Of a stretch of 64,000 nucleotides of DNA, positions 1-12,194 are shown piece by piece. The stretch is taken from assembly GCA_933207985.1 (NCBI GenBank), contig OW240921.1, forward strand, positions 118,200,907 through 118,264,906. Direction: 5' to 3'. Every line of letters starts with the position of its first letter. Position 1 is the first letter of the stretch. A model generated the notes under the pieces. That model was not told the origin of the DNA, did no database searches, and saw only the letters and a program-made list of their open reading frames with translations. This stretch comes from Pelobates cultripes. Its lineage: Eukaryota; Chordata; Amphibia; Anura; Pelobatidae. A program made the position numbers and the translations under genes.

Positions 1-632
1 CACTCTAAACAATAGGGTAACAATATTGGAAAAAATATATTGCCAGCACTGACTTCTTCATTCTCTTTGTGATTAGAATGAGGTACCTCAATGTCGAGAG
101 TACTTCAAACACAACGGTAGAGATGTTAGCGAAAGGTGAGTAAGGTACTCAAATAGACAAATAGCTGTGAGTGTAGACTACAGTAAAGTAACCAACCCTC
201 TATTAAAGGATAGTAGTCCCCTTAAGTTGATGAATCTGGGGAATAGAACCCAAAATTAGGAGAAATATTACTTCAGGAATCTCCAAACAGGATAACCCCC
301 TCCTTAAGCTTAACAAGGAGTGCTCCCTATCGGAGCATATCACACACACAAGGCACCCAAGTGGAAGCAGGGGACGAGGGAAAAAACAGCTATATTCAAG
401 TACACCTATCTCATCAATGCTACTAGAGCAGAGGACCCCTGTATCGGCAGTCGTCCACACAGGTAAGTAGCCGTGATTAAGTAGCCTGAGCAGTCTGAAG
501 TAGACCCCTAGCCGTACGTATAAGCTAGGACAACCCCTTGCTACTGAGAATTAGTCCTCCCTACAAACACGAACTCAGGATAACACACAGCAGTCAAAAG
601 AGAGTGAATTAAAAGTAAAGTATGAGTATCGG
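1..632. other. Unassigned leader of window
   Basis: I see no gene or well-delimited repeat here. The sequence is mixed-composition non-coding DNA. It runs straight into the hammerhead-like motif at 633-679 and may belong to the same minus-sense Penelope-type repeat. Confidence 0.4.
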
Positions 633-679
633 TAGCCCTACACGCGTTTCGGCAGTAACTCCGCCTTTCTCAAGGGCTA
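633..679 (-). ncRNA. Hammerhead-ribozyme-like motif (copy 1)
   Basis: Read on the minus strand, an arm TAGCCC (679-674) is followed by TTGAGAA (673-667), then a stem with GGC and GCC ends, then GAAACGCG, and then GGGCTA, which is fully complementary to the first arm. This is the layout of a type I hammerhead: stem I, CUGANGA, stem II, GAA, a very short stem III, stem I. Positions 3 and 8 are T and A instead of the canonical C and G, so they could still pair. One unpaired A sits between the core and stem II. Penelope-like retroelements are known to carry minimal hammerheads. Activity is not shown by the sequence. Confidence 0.45.
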
Positions 680-1379
680 ATAGCCGGCATCCACAGAGAG
701 TCAGTTTTTAAAGGTAAGTATGTCCCGCCCTGAAGTGGCAGGGAGCCAATCGAAAAGATTCCTTTGATGACGTTAACATAGATTTTCCTTCCAAATAGGG
801 ACTCCAGTGCGCATGTGTAATCACGTATATACTTTTCCACAAGATAATATAGACCACCCGGTGTAGCCTTGATATGCAGGGGTTACTGTATAAGGAATAT
901 AAAGGGGCTTACATGATCTGTCAGTTTATTTTTGTATTCTGAGACCCAAAGAAGAATATTTTAATGACGTCTTACAGAAAGTTATCAATATATATATTTT
1001 ACAGGATTCCGAAAAATAAATAAATATATATATGGATATGTATATGAGTATGGGGATTAGTATCATCCAACCGATCATAGATCTACCCACTTAACTTGAT
1101 ATGTTTCACAGGATTTTGAAAGATATGTCGAAAAATATATAAATGTATGTATGTATATGGGGATTGATATCATCAAGTTGGTCATTAATCTCCCTTCTAA
1201 ATTCAAGGGAGTATTGTATGAATGATGATACTCCATTAGTGTTATTGATAATCCTGAGGTCTTTATATTATATTAAATGTTATGTTATATTTTTAAATAA
1301 GGGTATCCAGGATGTATATGTGTAAAGATTAAATATAAGGAGTATATAGGTATCTCTATGGGACCTGAGACTCACATAA
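680..1379. other. Unassigned AT-rich stretch
   Basis: There is no coding signal. It holds short AT-rich runs such as repeated ATATAT near 990-1035. Two similar stretches around 1020-1090 and 1120-1200 (both with tatgtatatg, gggattgatatcatc-like text) suggest a small local duplication. Confidence 0.35.
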
Positions 1380-2225
1380 AGCTATACAAATAGCTTTATA
1401 AGATAATTCCCTTCATAAAGCATACGAATCCCCAAACATCAGCCAAAGTCAAGAAGAAGGGTACAACAGAACTGGCTTTTAATGACCACACACAGGCTTT
1501 TATGCAAGTCCCCATGCAAGGGGACATCCCACAGGAAGGGACACAGTATAACCAATCAGTTACAGGAAAACAGTAAAACACACCCAGCACAAACATACAA
1601 TTCCCTCCCCTAGTCCTGGAGATAGTCAAGTCTGATAAAGTAATAACTTGATTATCTCTAGGCAGAAAAATCAAAATTTTCCCCAATATTCAGAACACCC
1701 CTTTATACATGGGGTATCCCCACAAATAATATGTCCCCTGATAGCCCCGATCTGGGTGACCAACATATTCAAGTTTCACCCAGATCGGTTCAGGGGTTCT
1801 CAAAAAGTGTGAAGTCGTTTGTGACCGGCTAACCGCGAGGTGGCTTCCCAAAATAGTTCCAGGAGTTTGGGTGGTTTTGCTGGTCTATTCAGTAAAGGGG
1901 CAAAAAACGAATAATTCCACAAATGGATTCCCCTGGCTCGTAGCAGCGATTGTTCCCCTCATTCGAATGCACAAAAGTACCGAATAGCGCTCTTCTAGCT
2001 ATTCGGGAAATAGAGATCCAGCGTTAGCTTGTTGAGACCAGTGTTCGGGAAGTCGAGTGTCCGATTATAGTTCCAGACACTCGACGACCAAGTCCCGCTG
2101 CCTTTGTTCACCTGAAAAAAGATGGCCACCGTTTTCTCAGCTACATGGCGTTCGGTAGTACGAACGCTGGCCGCACAGATAGAGGGTTCAATTGAAGCAT
2201 TCTTTGAAGTTTAACGAGCCAGGGG
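1380..2225 (-). mobile_element. LTR fragment, same superfamily as the 28-34 kb element
   Basis: This is a non-coding LTR fragment in minus sense. Its core-promoter region is shared with the LTRs at 27876 and 32970: on the minus strand, GCATAAAAG (near 1497-1505) is followed about 20 bases later by ATTAAAAG, exactly as near 33288-33320. It also has the frequent CGAAC and GAACG words and the inverted pair gtgttcgggaagtcgagtg ... cactcgacgac typical of these LTRs. The stretch gatctgggtgac ... gttcaggggttc (1749-1800) matches, in reverse, the solo LTR near 16120-16180. I could not find a second LTR or a target duplication, so it is probably truncated. Confidence 0.6.
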
Positions 2226-2299
2226 TGGTCTCTGTTCGGTAGTTATATCTGCCAAATGAATATGGAATAAATATTATACATAAAGAGGGATTTCTTCAC

Positions 2300-2490
2300 A
2301 GTGTTCTGTAAGGTGGGTAGGGTGACTGAGTGGGTAGGGGGGCTGTGAAGTGGGTAGAGGGGCTGTAAGGTGGTTAGGGGGTTTAAGGTGGGTAGGGGGT
2401 CTATAAGGTGGGTAGGGGGGCTGTGAGTTGGGTAGGGGGGCTGAGAGTTGGGTAGTGGGACTGTGAGTGGGTAGGTGGACTGTGAGGGAA
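2300..2490. repeat. G-rich minisatellite
   Basis: Tandem copies of an approximately 17-20 bp unit resembling gtgggtaggggggctgtga are present, with length variation between units. Open frames reading Pro/Leu/Thr-rich peptides across it come from the repeat and are not genes. Confidence 0.8.
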
Positions 2491-2584
2491 GGCAGATCTG
2501 TGAGCTCTCCCTGCTCAGTTCCCTCGAGTGCCGCAGAGTGATGCAGGGAGCTGGAATATGACGTCCCACCTTCCCCGAGGCTAA

Positions 2585-2705
2585 CAAGGCAAATGCCTTG
2601 TTTGCCTCGCGGGCAAACAAGTCCTGCAGGACCACAAATGGGAACGGCGTTCCTGCTGTGGAAAAGGTGCAGGAATGCCGTTTCCATGCGTTCCTGCAGG
2701 ACTCG
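2585..2705. repeat. Compound inverted repeat
   Basis: Two hairpins lie side by side. CTTGTTTGCC and GGCAAACAAG form 10-bp arms around a 5-base loop near 2599-2623. A longer imperfect pair of about 34-bp arms (near 2621-2656 and 2669-2702) both contain tcctgcagga and aacgg(c/a)-type blocks in opposite orientation. It looks like a small MITE or part of one. Confidence 0.5.
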
Positions 2706-2789
2706 AGCCCTGGATACAGGAGTGCTAGGGTTTTTGATTGCATATGTTCAAACCCTGTTCTCTGGAGGAGTTTAAGATGCTCCTCATGA

Positions 2790-4700
2790 TTAGATTTTGG
2801 AATTGAAAACATTTTCACTGGGTGTCAATTACAAAAACTACATTTGTATTGGGGAAATCACTCCTCTGTAATTGTCTAAAATCATATTCCAAATATCTAT
2901 ACACAGATTACATGAGAAATACATAATCAAGACATTTCTAAGTTTACAGTTTTTCCTTTCTGAGAAAACAAATAAATGACCTCACCCGAGATATATTTTT
3001 TAATTATTACATAAAATCTTGACATGTTTATTCATTGCAGAAGTGAAGTTGAACAGTTTTGTTACGGATATTTGATTATGCTTATCTGTTTAATGTGTGA
3101 CTTTGGACAAAATTCAGGTTTCTAGGCAAAGCTTGTGGAGACACGAAAACCATCCCCCGTTTTTTAATCAGTAAATTGTTGTGATACATTAACACATCTT
3201 TATGAAATCATCTTAGCGGCAACTTTCTGTCAATTTTTAAAAACTATTTTAGTGGCTCTTTCTCTGCCAGACATGTGTGTGTGGGGGGGGGGATACTAGA
3301 ATACACACCTACCTTTCCTTATAATTCCATGCTGGCCCTCTAAAAGCTGAGCATTTATTATGAGCTCTATCCAGTCCCTCTTTCTTGATTACCCATTACC
3401 CATTTCACACTGTACCGAACTTTACATAACTCAATGTTTACTGTATAGGTGAAAAGCAAGGCTTCTGAGCCTCTGTAGTATATTGAATACTCTATGTTTC
3501 TATTGATTATTTATGGATGTCTGGATTGACATAAGTAACAGATGGTATCAATAGGTCACAAGGTTTTCTTGTATCAGAACTCTGGAATGTGGATTGGGGG
3601 TCTTATCCTTAAATGGCTAGAGTAATACTCTGACGTCAGCATGGCCACATCTATATAGTAACGCTATGTAACGATGTAACTCTCCCTTCAGGAGTCCAGC
3701 AATTACCACCTGCTGTTGAACATCCATGATCATGTAACATCCTTTGTTGTTTTATTAAGTATCAGTAAGTAAGAATAAACCTGAAGAAACCATAAGTCAG
3801 ATTCATTTATATAGATGTATATTAATGTTGCAAGCCTTTGACCCAAGACTTTATATACAAAAGACGTATATATCAATCAACTAGAAAAAGACGCAGAAGA
3901 AGAAAAGAAGAAAATACTAAATTATTACAGCATATATTATGGTCTGTACTAAAAGATGCCTGGTTGTAGCATGGCAACCACAGTTACTGTTTGCAATATT
4001 ACATTCACTTGCAGTTATAATGTTCACAGTCTTCTAACATTGTGGGAATCTGCATTCCCCGAAATACTGCTCATTGCATACACTCATAATAAATGACCAG
4101 TTTTAGTCATATTTTTGTCATATGTACGAATTGGTTAAAAAAATATATTTGTCATTCTGTGTTAATTTTCTAGTAACTTAAACAAGGATTTTAAAGCCAG
4201 AGATATAGAATTTCTTACAAAGGATGAACAAATTACTGGCATTGAAAAAGAAAATGGAAATTAACCCAATACATTTTTTTTCCTTGGTACAGAAATCTAT
4301 GCCCAAAATGACCATTTTATCCTAGCTTATTTTGTAATAACTGCTAAATAAGTCCCTAGTGAAAGAGTTAACTGCATACATCTGTAAGACCAACAAAAAT
4401 CACATACACGTAAAAAGTCCCTGTCCCCCATTAATACACCAAAAATCAGGGTACCAATTTGGGGACTTTATTTTTTCAAAGAAGACGCTGTGGCATTTGA
4501 TCACATTAGCATCGCAATTCCATAAAGAAAATATCATACATCTGTATCATTCTTTCTCCTGGTTTAATACCGTCTTATAGTCCCATTAGTCAGACACCCG
4601 CTCATCTGCCAAGTTTGGATGCAGAGAATTACAGGTGTGGCTGCGAGATGTTTCAGGATGGACCTTATGACCGTTGCATTTTATGTTGCTTTCCATCATG
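2790..4700. other. Unassigned non-coding stretch
   Basis: This is AT-rich sequence with no convincing exon, ORF or delimited repeat. A poly-G run lies at about 3285-3294. It may be intronic or intergenic host DNA. Confidence 0.4.
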
Positions 4701-4734
4701 CCATGTATTGAACCATTTAATGAACGTGGCACTG

Positions 4735-4900
4735 GATCCGCCATCCCCACACCAGGTGGGAGGATTCATGGAATTTTTCCAAATCAGCTATTTATACCTA
4801 TACCTATTGAAAGGGTGTTGAATACATGGAATCGCCTTCCAACAGAAGTGGCATATTTCAAAATACACATCTATAATCTGATATTTGAGGTTTAGAATAG
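4735..4900 (+). pseudogene. Possible LINE C-terminal remnant
   Basis: A plus-strand frame here reads VLNTWNRLPTEV, which resembles the conserved W-N-x-L-P-x-E-V block near the C-terminus of CR1-type LINE reverse transcriptases. The rest of the frame does not align convincingly. I treat it as a short decayed remnant at best. Confidence 0.25.
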
Positions 4901-5713
4901 GTTTGAATGAGTCCAAATGGCTCCGGTTTAGCACAGCAGCCATCATGGTAACCGCTGGCTGAGTGCAGTGTGAATTGCAGTGATTACCTAGCAATCGCTG
5001 TCACTGATGGAGAATTGATGCCTTATATAACAGCAGCAAGGCTGAGTGACTTGGCTGGTGACATAATACACATCTGGAGGACACGACACAGGGTGGAACA
5101 GGAACATCTGCTGCCAAATCTGATCTGTTTCTGCTTATTTTTCTTTACACTGAGATGAACTGCACCATTAAACTAAAGCAAAACAAGCGTACTTAAAGGA
5201 GCGGAGATTGTGACAAGGGGGCCTTCAGGGGCCACTCGATGAATCCTCCGGTCATGTCAAATGGGAGACAGGACTTAGGGAAGTTTGTTTGAGAAAACAG
5301 TGCAAACCATTAAACTGCTGGTAAATAGAGTTTTATAGAGTTAATAATTAATCACGTTCTTGGTTTTGTGGCTGAGACACTGCATAGCTACAGACTGACT
5401 CACAGTTTCTTTTAATTGTATTAATCTTGTTGGGTTACATTTTCTCAGGGGAAGGACTGAGGATTAGAATTTGAATCTCCAAATATAAAAAGGATGTAAT
5501 TAAACAAACATTCTATAGGAGGGGATGGGGTGGAGATTAACAATTTAGCAGATATACCCCCAATGAAAACATGCCTGCATTCTATTCTGCATTGTAATAT
5601 TTCTATATCTAATAACAGTTTGCAAAACCAGGCTGTCTGATTGACAGCCAGGAGGGGGTGTGACAGGGGGGTGTCCCATGATGCTCTATTCTGTACTTAC
5701 GTAGAGTAACCCT
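4900..5713. other. Unassigned non-coding stretch
   Basis: Nothing recognisable beyond low-complexity text. The 3' end abuts the MITE at 5714. Confidence 0.4.
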
Positions 5714-5942
5714 TTAAAGGGAGACTGTAGGCACTTCAGCTCATTGAAGTGGTCTGGGTGCAATATCTCATGTCCCTTAACCTTGCAATAGTAATTATTG
5801 CAGTTATTGAGAAACTGCAATAATTACTAACCAGGGTCCATTCCACCTCTAGTGGCTGTCTAAGAGACAGCCACTAGAGGCCTTCCGAACCTTTTGTCCG
5901 GTATCTGACGCTGCAAGTCCTAACGCTCTGCATTCCCTTTAA
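5714..5942. mobile_element. T2/Kolobok-type MITE with strong hairpins
   Basis: The element runs from TTAAAGGGAGAC to the reverse complement of TTAAAGGGAATG and is bounded by TTAA on both sides. This fits the TTAA target and TTAAAGGRR termini known for the T2/Kolobok MITEs of Xenopus. Two internal hairpins are perfect: 15-bp arms around 5794-5826 (gtaattattgcagtt and its complement), and 16-bp arms with a 3-base loop at 5846-5880. Its left end matches the reverse complement of the right end of the MITE at 16573-16796. Confidence 0.7.
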
Positions 5943-6004
5943 TTGTGCTGTATGTAAAATGTAAAAAACAAAACACTTCACAATAAAGCATTTCAGTAAT
6001 ATAA

Positions 6005-6420
6005 GCTGATTTAGAGGTCCTTTAACCCCTTCACGACCGCGGATGTACCTGGTACGTTATTTAGTAAATCGCCACTTACCTGATTGCTGGCGTTCCCCCG
6101 CCAGCGATCGTGATCTTGGGGTCTGCCTTCAGTGGCGTCTCTAGGATTCATTTTTAGGAGGGGCACATGGAGGGCCAGGGACAAAAGTAGGGGGGCACAT
6201 TTAACCCCGCCCTCACCGCAGTTTGACACGCATGTTAAGCCAAGCCCCCGACACAATGTGTTTTGTTTTTTTAATAATACCTGGTGGAGGATTCATTATT
6301 TTCCACCAGGGATTATTTAAAAAACAAACACATTATCCTTGATACAGTGCCATAGTTGCCAACATTTGAAAAAAAAAATTCCAAGGACATTTTGCAGCAC
6401 AGCTATCAATTACTGTCTGG
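6005..6420. mobile_element. Fragments of interspersed repeats, including a hAT-like end
   Basis: The start (ttaaccccttcacgaccg) resembles the terminal sequence of the palindromic 71-bp repeat at 49083-49153. From 6131 the text CAGTGGCGTCTCTAGG resembles a hAT-type terminal inverted repeat like those at 30453 and 41191. I cannot find its partner end. Confidence 0.35.
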
Positions 6421-6725
6421 GTATAATATCCCTGGACAGTCAGTGCTCTCTGTATAATACAGGGTTGTGATTATAATAAATTGTGACACTCAGTGCTCCC
6501 TGTATAGTGCTGCTCTCTGTATAATACAGGTCTGTTTGTGTATAATATCCCAAGACAGAGAGCAGCACTATACAGGGAACACTGACTGTCCCGGGATATT
6601 ATACAGGCACAGGCCTGTATTATACAGAGAGCAGCACTATACAGGAAGCACTGACTATCCCGGGATATTATATACACACAGATCTGTATTATACAGATAT
6701 CCCATGTCCCAATCTCTAGACTACT
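6420..6725. repeat. Mixed tandem/inverted repeat of a ~45-bp unit
   Basis: A unit containing gtataatacag ... agcagcactatacaggg ... gatattata recurs. The copy at 6484-6533 is in the opposite orientation to the copies at 6560-6600 and 6611-6660, giving about 50-bp inverted arms. Frames open on both strands here because the DNA is repetitive. Confidence 0.65.
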
Positions 6726-7204
6726 AGTACCTGTCAACAGCAGCTCCCAGACACGTGTAACAGGGCTAAAGTGTGCGGCTGCTCACACAGATGATTCAGC
6801 GGTAAAGTGCACTCGCTGGAACTGGGAATCCCTGAGAATCCAAAGCAGCCCTGGAAAAAAAATGTATGCCATTCCTACAAGTAAAAATAAAATAAAATAT
6901 ATATATAGTACAGTAAGCACACAAGCTCACTGACATGCGCAAATAGGCTTACTGACAGACAAAACTCTCTGACTCACACACTAATTTACTACAGACAAAC
7001 TCACTTGTATAAACAGAAGGCTCACTACAAAGAAGTTCAAGGACACACACAAGCTCACTAAAGACAAGCTCACTGACACACATATGCTCACTAAATAGAA
7101 GCTCACTGACCCACACAAGCAGTACCATTTTAACAGAGTTAAGGGCCCCCGGGCAAAGCAATGCACTGGGGCCCTTCCTACACAACAACTCACAGGAATT
7201 TTAA
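6725..7204. other. Spacer with tandem ctcactgacacaca-like words
   Basis: There is no gene. Between 6920 and 7115 degenerate copies of tcactgac/acacaagctcact form a diffuse tandem array. From 7119, CAGTACCATTTTAACAG leads into ggggcccttcc, which resembles the GC-rich inner flank of hAT-like elements. Confidence 0.4.
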
Positions 7205-7249
7205 TTATTGATAGACTGCTGAGTCCATACACACATAGACTGCTGAGTC

Positions 7250-7288
<39 letters not shown>

Positions 7289-7780
7289 TTCTGAGTCCAT
7301 ACACACACACAGACTGCTGAGTCCATACACACACACACACACACACACACACAGACTGCTGAGTCCATACACATACACACACACACACACACACAGACTG
7401 CTGAGTCCATACACATATACACACAAGCGGCATACACGTTACACACACTGCATACACTATACATACAAGCTGCACACACTAAACACACACTGCATACACT
7501 ATACATACAAGCTGCACACACTAAACACACTGCATACACTATACATACAAGCTGCACACACCAAACACACTGCATACACTATACACACTGCATACACTAT
7601 ACATACAAGCTGCACACACTAAACACACTGCATACACTATACATACAAGCATACACTATACACACACTGCATACACTATACATACAAGCTGCACACACTG
7701 AACACACTGCATACACTATATATACAAGTTGCATACACTATACACACTGCATACATTATACACACACACACATTTATTTT
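7205..7780. repeat. CA-rich compound satellite
   Basis: 7205-7415 holds units of gactgctgagtccata followed by (AC)n runs of changing length. 7430-7780 switches to a roughly 38-bp unit built from ctgcatacactatacatacaagctgcacacactaaacac. The Val/Cys-rich minus-strand frames are artefacts of the repeats. Confidence 0.85.
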
Positions 7781-7784
7781 TGCT

Positions 7785-9152
7785 CTTTTTTTCTGTATTG
7801 AAAATGTTCCAGTCATTGTCTCTTTTTTTTTTTTTTTGCTGAGTATTCTTGGGAAATGTAGTTCACACAGCTGCAGCTATAGAATTTTCTATTATGGGTG
7901 CGTTCTGAGATTAAGCAGCACATAAGAAAGTAAAACTAGGAGGAAACAAAACGCTCTTACAGGAAATTGCACAGGATGCTAAAACAGGCCAAAAATGGAT
8001 GAGGAAATAAATACTGTGTTATTCAAAAGCATCAGTGAAAAAAACAGAAAATATAATGATATGTTTAAAAAATATCAAAAGAAATACACACTGCTGTAAT
8101 AAATTCAGATTACAAAAAAAAAAAGATTTTCAGCAAATTTGAAATGTTCATGTTTATAAAATATTTCAAGTTAAGGCACACTTCTCACTCAGTAAAATGT
8201 GGTGTGTCCTTTGAAATCATTCACTTTCACATATGAGTTCTGTATAAAAAATAGGATTTATCAAATACCCAAATGTGGATGTTGGTAAATGTGGATGTGT
8301 GAATTTTCCAGTGTGAACGCCCTCGCTATATGTTTATAGTAATGACGCTATCATTAATGTGGGCTATTTCTTTTATATAAAGCTCTCTATATGTTAGTGA
8401 TATTCTGTAAACTAATAAGCAGTATAACACTGTGAATGCATTAACCAGCCCGAAGGTCCCATCAATTGGAAACAGTCACGGAATACATTGTAATGCTGTT
8501 TTGTAAATTTTATTGACTTCAAAATCAGGTATCTTATATGGAACGTTCCCTCGTGTCCCACCTGGCTGCTGGCCTAGCCATAAAGACGTCTCGAGGGCTG
8601 AGATCTAGCCACCAGGGACTAGGCATTGCCAGAAGTGTTGGTGAGATGTCACAGTTGGTTCGGCTGGTAAAGAAGTTAAAACCTTTATTTCATGTTGTGG
8701 TAGTGAACACGTAGTAATGTGTTTTGGAGGTCGGAGGCATATAGGGCATCTGGAGATTTCTATGAATAGCTGTCAAACAACAAAAAAATAAGCATCTTTA
8801 GTTAATTAGTTTAACCCTTTGAGTGCCAGACATATGTTTGGAACTTTGCAAAGCTATGAGCTAAGTCCTGCACTGTTGGGCTTAGCTCAGACACAGAACT
8901 TTAGGCTTTCCTAGGAAGTAGTGGAGGCGTGGAATGGTGCCAGTAGAACCAGGTAAGACGTCAGACTGTTCTAAAATTGTTTGACCTCTTACAATGTGGG
9001 ACTGGTAGGGCTCTCCATTAGCCACTGCCGTGCTCCGTAGGGGTTGGGGAGCTAGGAGTGTTCCTTTAACTGCGTTGGAATAACAATGAGATACTAATGT
9101 AGTCAGAAGAAATCATAAAACAAAGAAGTTACTAATTTGTTTAATGTTAAAT
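7785..9152. other. Unassigned stretch with a MITE 3' end
   Basis: No gene is visible. Around 8812-9070 the text ends in ggagctaggagtgttcctttaa, the right-hand terminus of a TTAA-type MITE, but I cannot define its left end. The rest is AT-rich. Confidence 0.4.
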
Positions 9153-9160
9153 CCCTAAGT

Positions 9161-10740
9161 CAGTGGTAATCAACCTTTTTCTTCCTACCGCCCCCTAAAA
9201 CATCGTTCTTGATGGAAAACTTTCCTTACCGCCCACCAGTTTTCGCGCAAGTCCAGAATATTTTTTAGAAAGGAGGTTGTTTAAAAATAAAAAAATGTAC
9301 GTACATTTATCTTTTTATTTCGACTTAATGCATGTTTATAATGTTTTTAACTTTATAAAGTTTAATTGGAAAACAATAAAGTAAATTGAAATTACCTTTA
9401 CTAGTGATTAATGAGATCCTTGAGGCTGATGCTGCAAGACTAAATATTTGATATCTGGTTCGATTTTCGTAAGGAACAAGGTCTCCCCTTTCGGAGATAT
9501 TCAGACGACTTCTCTGTTTGCACATAATATGATTTCTCATCTGTGCGTCAGCTCATCTCATCTCCCTCCTCAATTCCCCTCCCCACCTTTTTTATCCCTT
9601 TTTTCTATTTTTTAACCTTCCTTATAGCAATGCCCAGTAGGAAGGCTTAGCTAGGTAGCCCACTATAACTGACAGGCACACATACAGACATACATACACA
9701 CACACACACACACACATAAAAAGACACATACATACAAACAGACAGGCACATATACATACATACATACAGACACACAGACAGGCACACATACAGACACACA
9801 GACAGGCACACATACAGACATACAAGACATACAGACAGACAGGCACACATACATACATACAGAAAAACAGACAGGCACACATACAGACATACAGACAGAC
9901 AGGCACACATACATACATACAGAAAAACAGACAGGCACACATACAGACATACAGACAGACAGGCACACATACATACATACAGAAAAACACAAGACACATA
10001 CATACAGACAGGCACACATACATACAGACACACACACAAGACCCATACATACAAACAGACAGGTACACATACATAGACACACATACATACAAAGACATAC
10101 ACAACACATACATACAAAGACAACACACACATACATACACACATATATACAGATAGATACACACAAGACATACATACATAGACACACACAAGACATACAG
10201 ACAGACACACAAGACATACATACAAAGACACATGCACACAAACAAACACACACAAAATATTTTAGTCACCCTCCTGTTTCCTACCTCTTAGGTGCAGGAG
10301 GGTGACTTTCCCTGGGGTCCAGTGGTGGCTCAGGTGCATGGGAGTCAGAGTTCCTACTCTGACTCCCTGTTCTTCTTCCCGCGCGGTCTTTTTGATAGCT
10401 TGGGAGGAGTGACGCGCAGTCACTTCCTCCCAGCGTGTGATGTAATAACAGGGGGCCCGGTCACGCTGGTAAAGCGCCCAGCGCTGACCGGGGCCCCTCT
10501 CAATCCACATCCATCGAGTGGCCCTGACAGCATGGGCCACCTGATGGACCCTTTGGACGGCGGCGCCGGCAGTTTGCCATGCGGGCCGGGGCCGCAAATG
10601 GTGACGGCAGTACTCGGTCGCAGGGATACCGCCGGCTCGCACCCGCCCTCCCGCCCACCCAATCTCTGAAATCCCTACCGCCCACCTGGAATCCTGAAAC
10701 GCCCACTAGTGGGCAGTAGGGACCAGGTTGTCGACCCATG
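9161..10740. mobile_element. Non-autonomous hAT element with internal satellite
   Basis: The ends are CAGTGGTAATCAACC (9161) and, reversed, CATGGGTCGACAACC (10740), a hAT-type imperfect terminal inverted repeat followed on both sides by accgcccac/taccgcccc-like text. The flanks CCCTAAGT (9153-9160) and CCCTATGT (10741-10748) match at 7 of 8 positions, as expected for a hAT 8-bp target duplication. No transposase is encoded. The interior holds a long ACAC/ACAGACAT array (9670-10255) and a GC-rich segment (10290-10680). Confidence 0.7.
9670..10255. repeat. ACATACAGACAGGCAC satellite inside the hAT element
   Basis: Near-pure tandem words of acac, acat, acag and gcac are present. Higher-order units of about 60-66 bp (gacaggcacacatacatacatacagaaaaacag) repeat at least three times near 9840-9990. 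Very long Cys/Val/Tyr-rich frames on the minus strand are artefacts. Confidence 0.9.
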
Positions 10741-10814
10741 CCCTATGTAGACAAAACTGGACAGGAGGCAGTATATTGTTACAAGTATTTGTGTTCGGCA
10801 TAGCATTGACAAAG

Positions 10815-11005
10815 TGTTACACTGTGTTAATACTTGTCACTAAATTAATGGATTAACCAGTGAGTCCATTTGCAGGGAAACCATTTGCTTTGCTTTAAAG
10901 GATTTCGCCTTTTGTCTGCAGTTACACAGCTTAAAGAACACAGCAGATATTAATCCGTACAAAATGAAAAAAAAATATTAAATTCACTGATAATTCATGA
11001 GAGCT
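10815..11005. repeat. Copy A of a local direct repeat
   Basis: This segment (from gttacactgtgttaatact to gataattcatgagagc) matches 12195-12380 in the same orientation, with many substitutions, about 1.38 kb apart. Both copies contain ggaaaccatt ... tctgc ... gaagaacac/aaagaacac ... gataattcat. It may be a local duplication or two insertions of one repeat. Confidence 0.6.
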
Positions 11006-11134
11006 GACAAAGGAAAAAAGACAAAGACACTCATATTTGCAAATACTAATGTTCAGACTCAAAACTATACAACTATACAAATTGTGGTAGCGCACGTTAT
11101 CCTCAGCTTCTGTGTTGCATGAGAGCACTCCTGG

Positions 11135-11312
11135 GTCTGGGGCAGGACTCTGTCGAGGGGTCGCAGGGCTCTGACGGGGGTACAGAACTCTGACTGGGGG
11201 TACAGGACTCTGACCGTGGATACAAGACTCTGTCAATGGGTGCAGGATACTGTCCGGGGTTGCAGGACTCTGTTGCAGGAGTCTGTCCTGGGTTGCAACA
11301 CTCTGGACAGTG
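11135..11312. repeat. ~25-bp minisatellite
   Basis: About seven degenerate tandem copies of a unit like gggtacaggactctgac are present. Confidence 0.75.
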
Positions 11313-11539
11313 CAAAGGAGCCTTCCTGGCGTTGGGAATTGGGTGAGTTCGAGTTCCTGAGAGAGTTTGTTGAAAGCGTCTACTTACCAGTTTTGCCTTA
11401 TATTCTTTATTTTAACCCTATTCACATTTATTTTATTTCCTGGTGCATCTGAGCCTATCCATATGTGGCTCCTCCCTGCTACCTGTTTGGTCCCCACCTC
11501 GTGCATTTAACCTGTAATACCTCTGTCATATACTTGCAA

Positions 11540-11830
11540 CTTCATCTTACTGAAGCGGTTTTGGTGTATAGATCATGCCACTGCAGTCTCACTGCTCAAT
11601 TCTCTGCCAATAAGGAGTTAAATCAATTTGTTTATGCAGCCTAGTCACACCTCCCTGCATGTGACTTGCACAGCCTACTTGAACACTTCCTGTAAATATT
11701 CATCTAATGTTTATACTTCCTTATTTGCAAATTTTATTTAATTTAGAATTTTTTTATTTCCTGCACAACCAGGGGAGGTGTGACTAAAGTGATTTAACTC
11801 CTAAAATTACAGAATAGAGTCATGGTTTTT
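11540..11830. mobile_element. Partial MITE related to the one at 50868
   Basis: The text ggttttggtgtatagatcatg ... taaggagttaaatcaattttgt ... gtgtgactaaagtgatttaactcct is the same family, in reverse orientation, as the complete MITE at 50868-51136. TTAA termini are not visible here. Confidence 0.5.
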
Positions 11831-12194
11831 ACACAAACACTGTTTTAAATGTTATTAATTTAAATTGTGCCGTTATTTCAGCATGTATATCACTTCGCAT
11901 TGACACCTCTTTTCTGTCTCAGGTTTTATACCTGTTGGTGGTCTTGTCAATGCAATACAAAAAAAATGCAGTTACAGATAATTACGTAAATTGACAGAAT
12001 ATTCAACCGTTCAGCGGTTACAATGTTACCATATACTGTTACACTGACTAAATACCTGGCGCTAAGTGAAGGGAAAATGCAAAGCACCAAATCCACTACA
12101 TCTTAATGCATTCTATATATCTGCTCCCCCCCTTTCTCTGTCAATGTAAAACTGAAACAACATTTTGTCTTCTATCAGAGAAGCAGCCGCTTTT

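Noticed and set aside
2243..2818. 191-codon minus frame rich in Pro/Leu/Thr
   Set aside because: Most of it is a translation of the G-rich minisatellite. The rest has no domain.
9622..10269. Long Cys/Val/Tyr-rich frames, 196-215 codons
   Set aside because: They arise from pure ACAC/ACAT repeats with all three frames open. Not genes.
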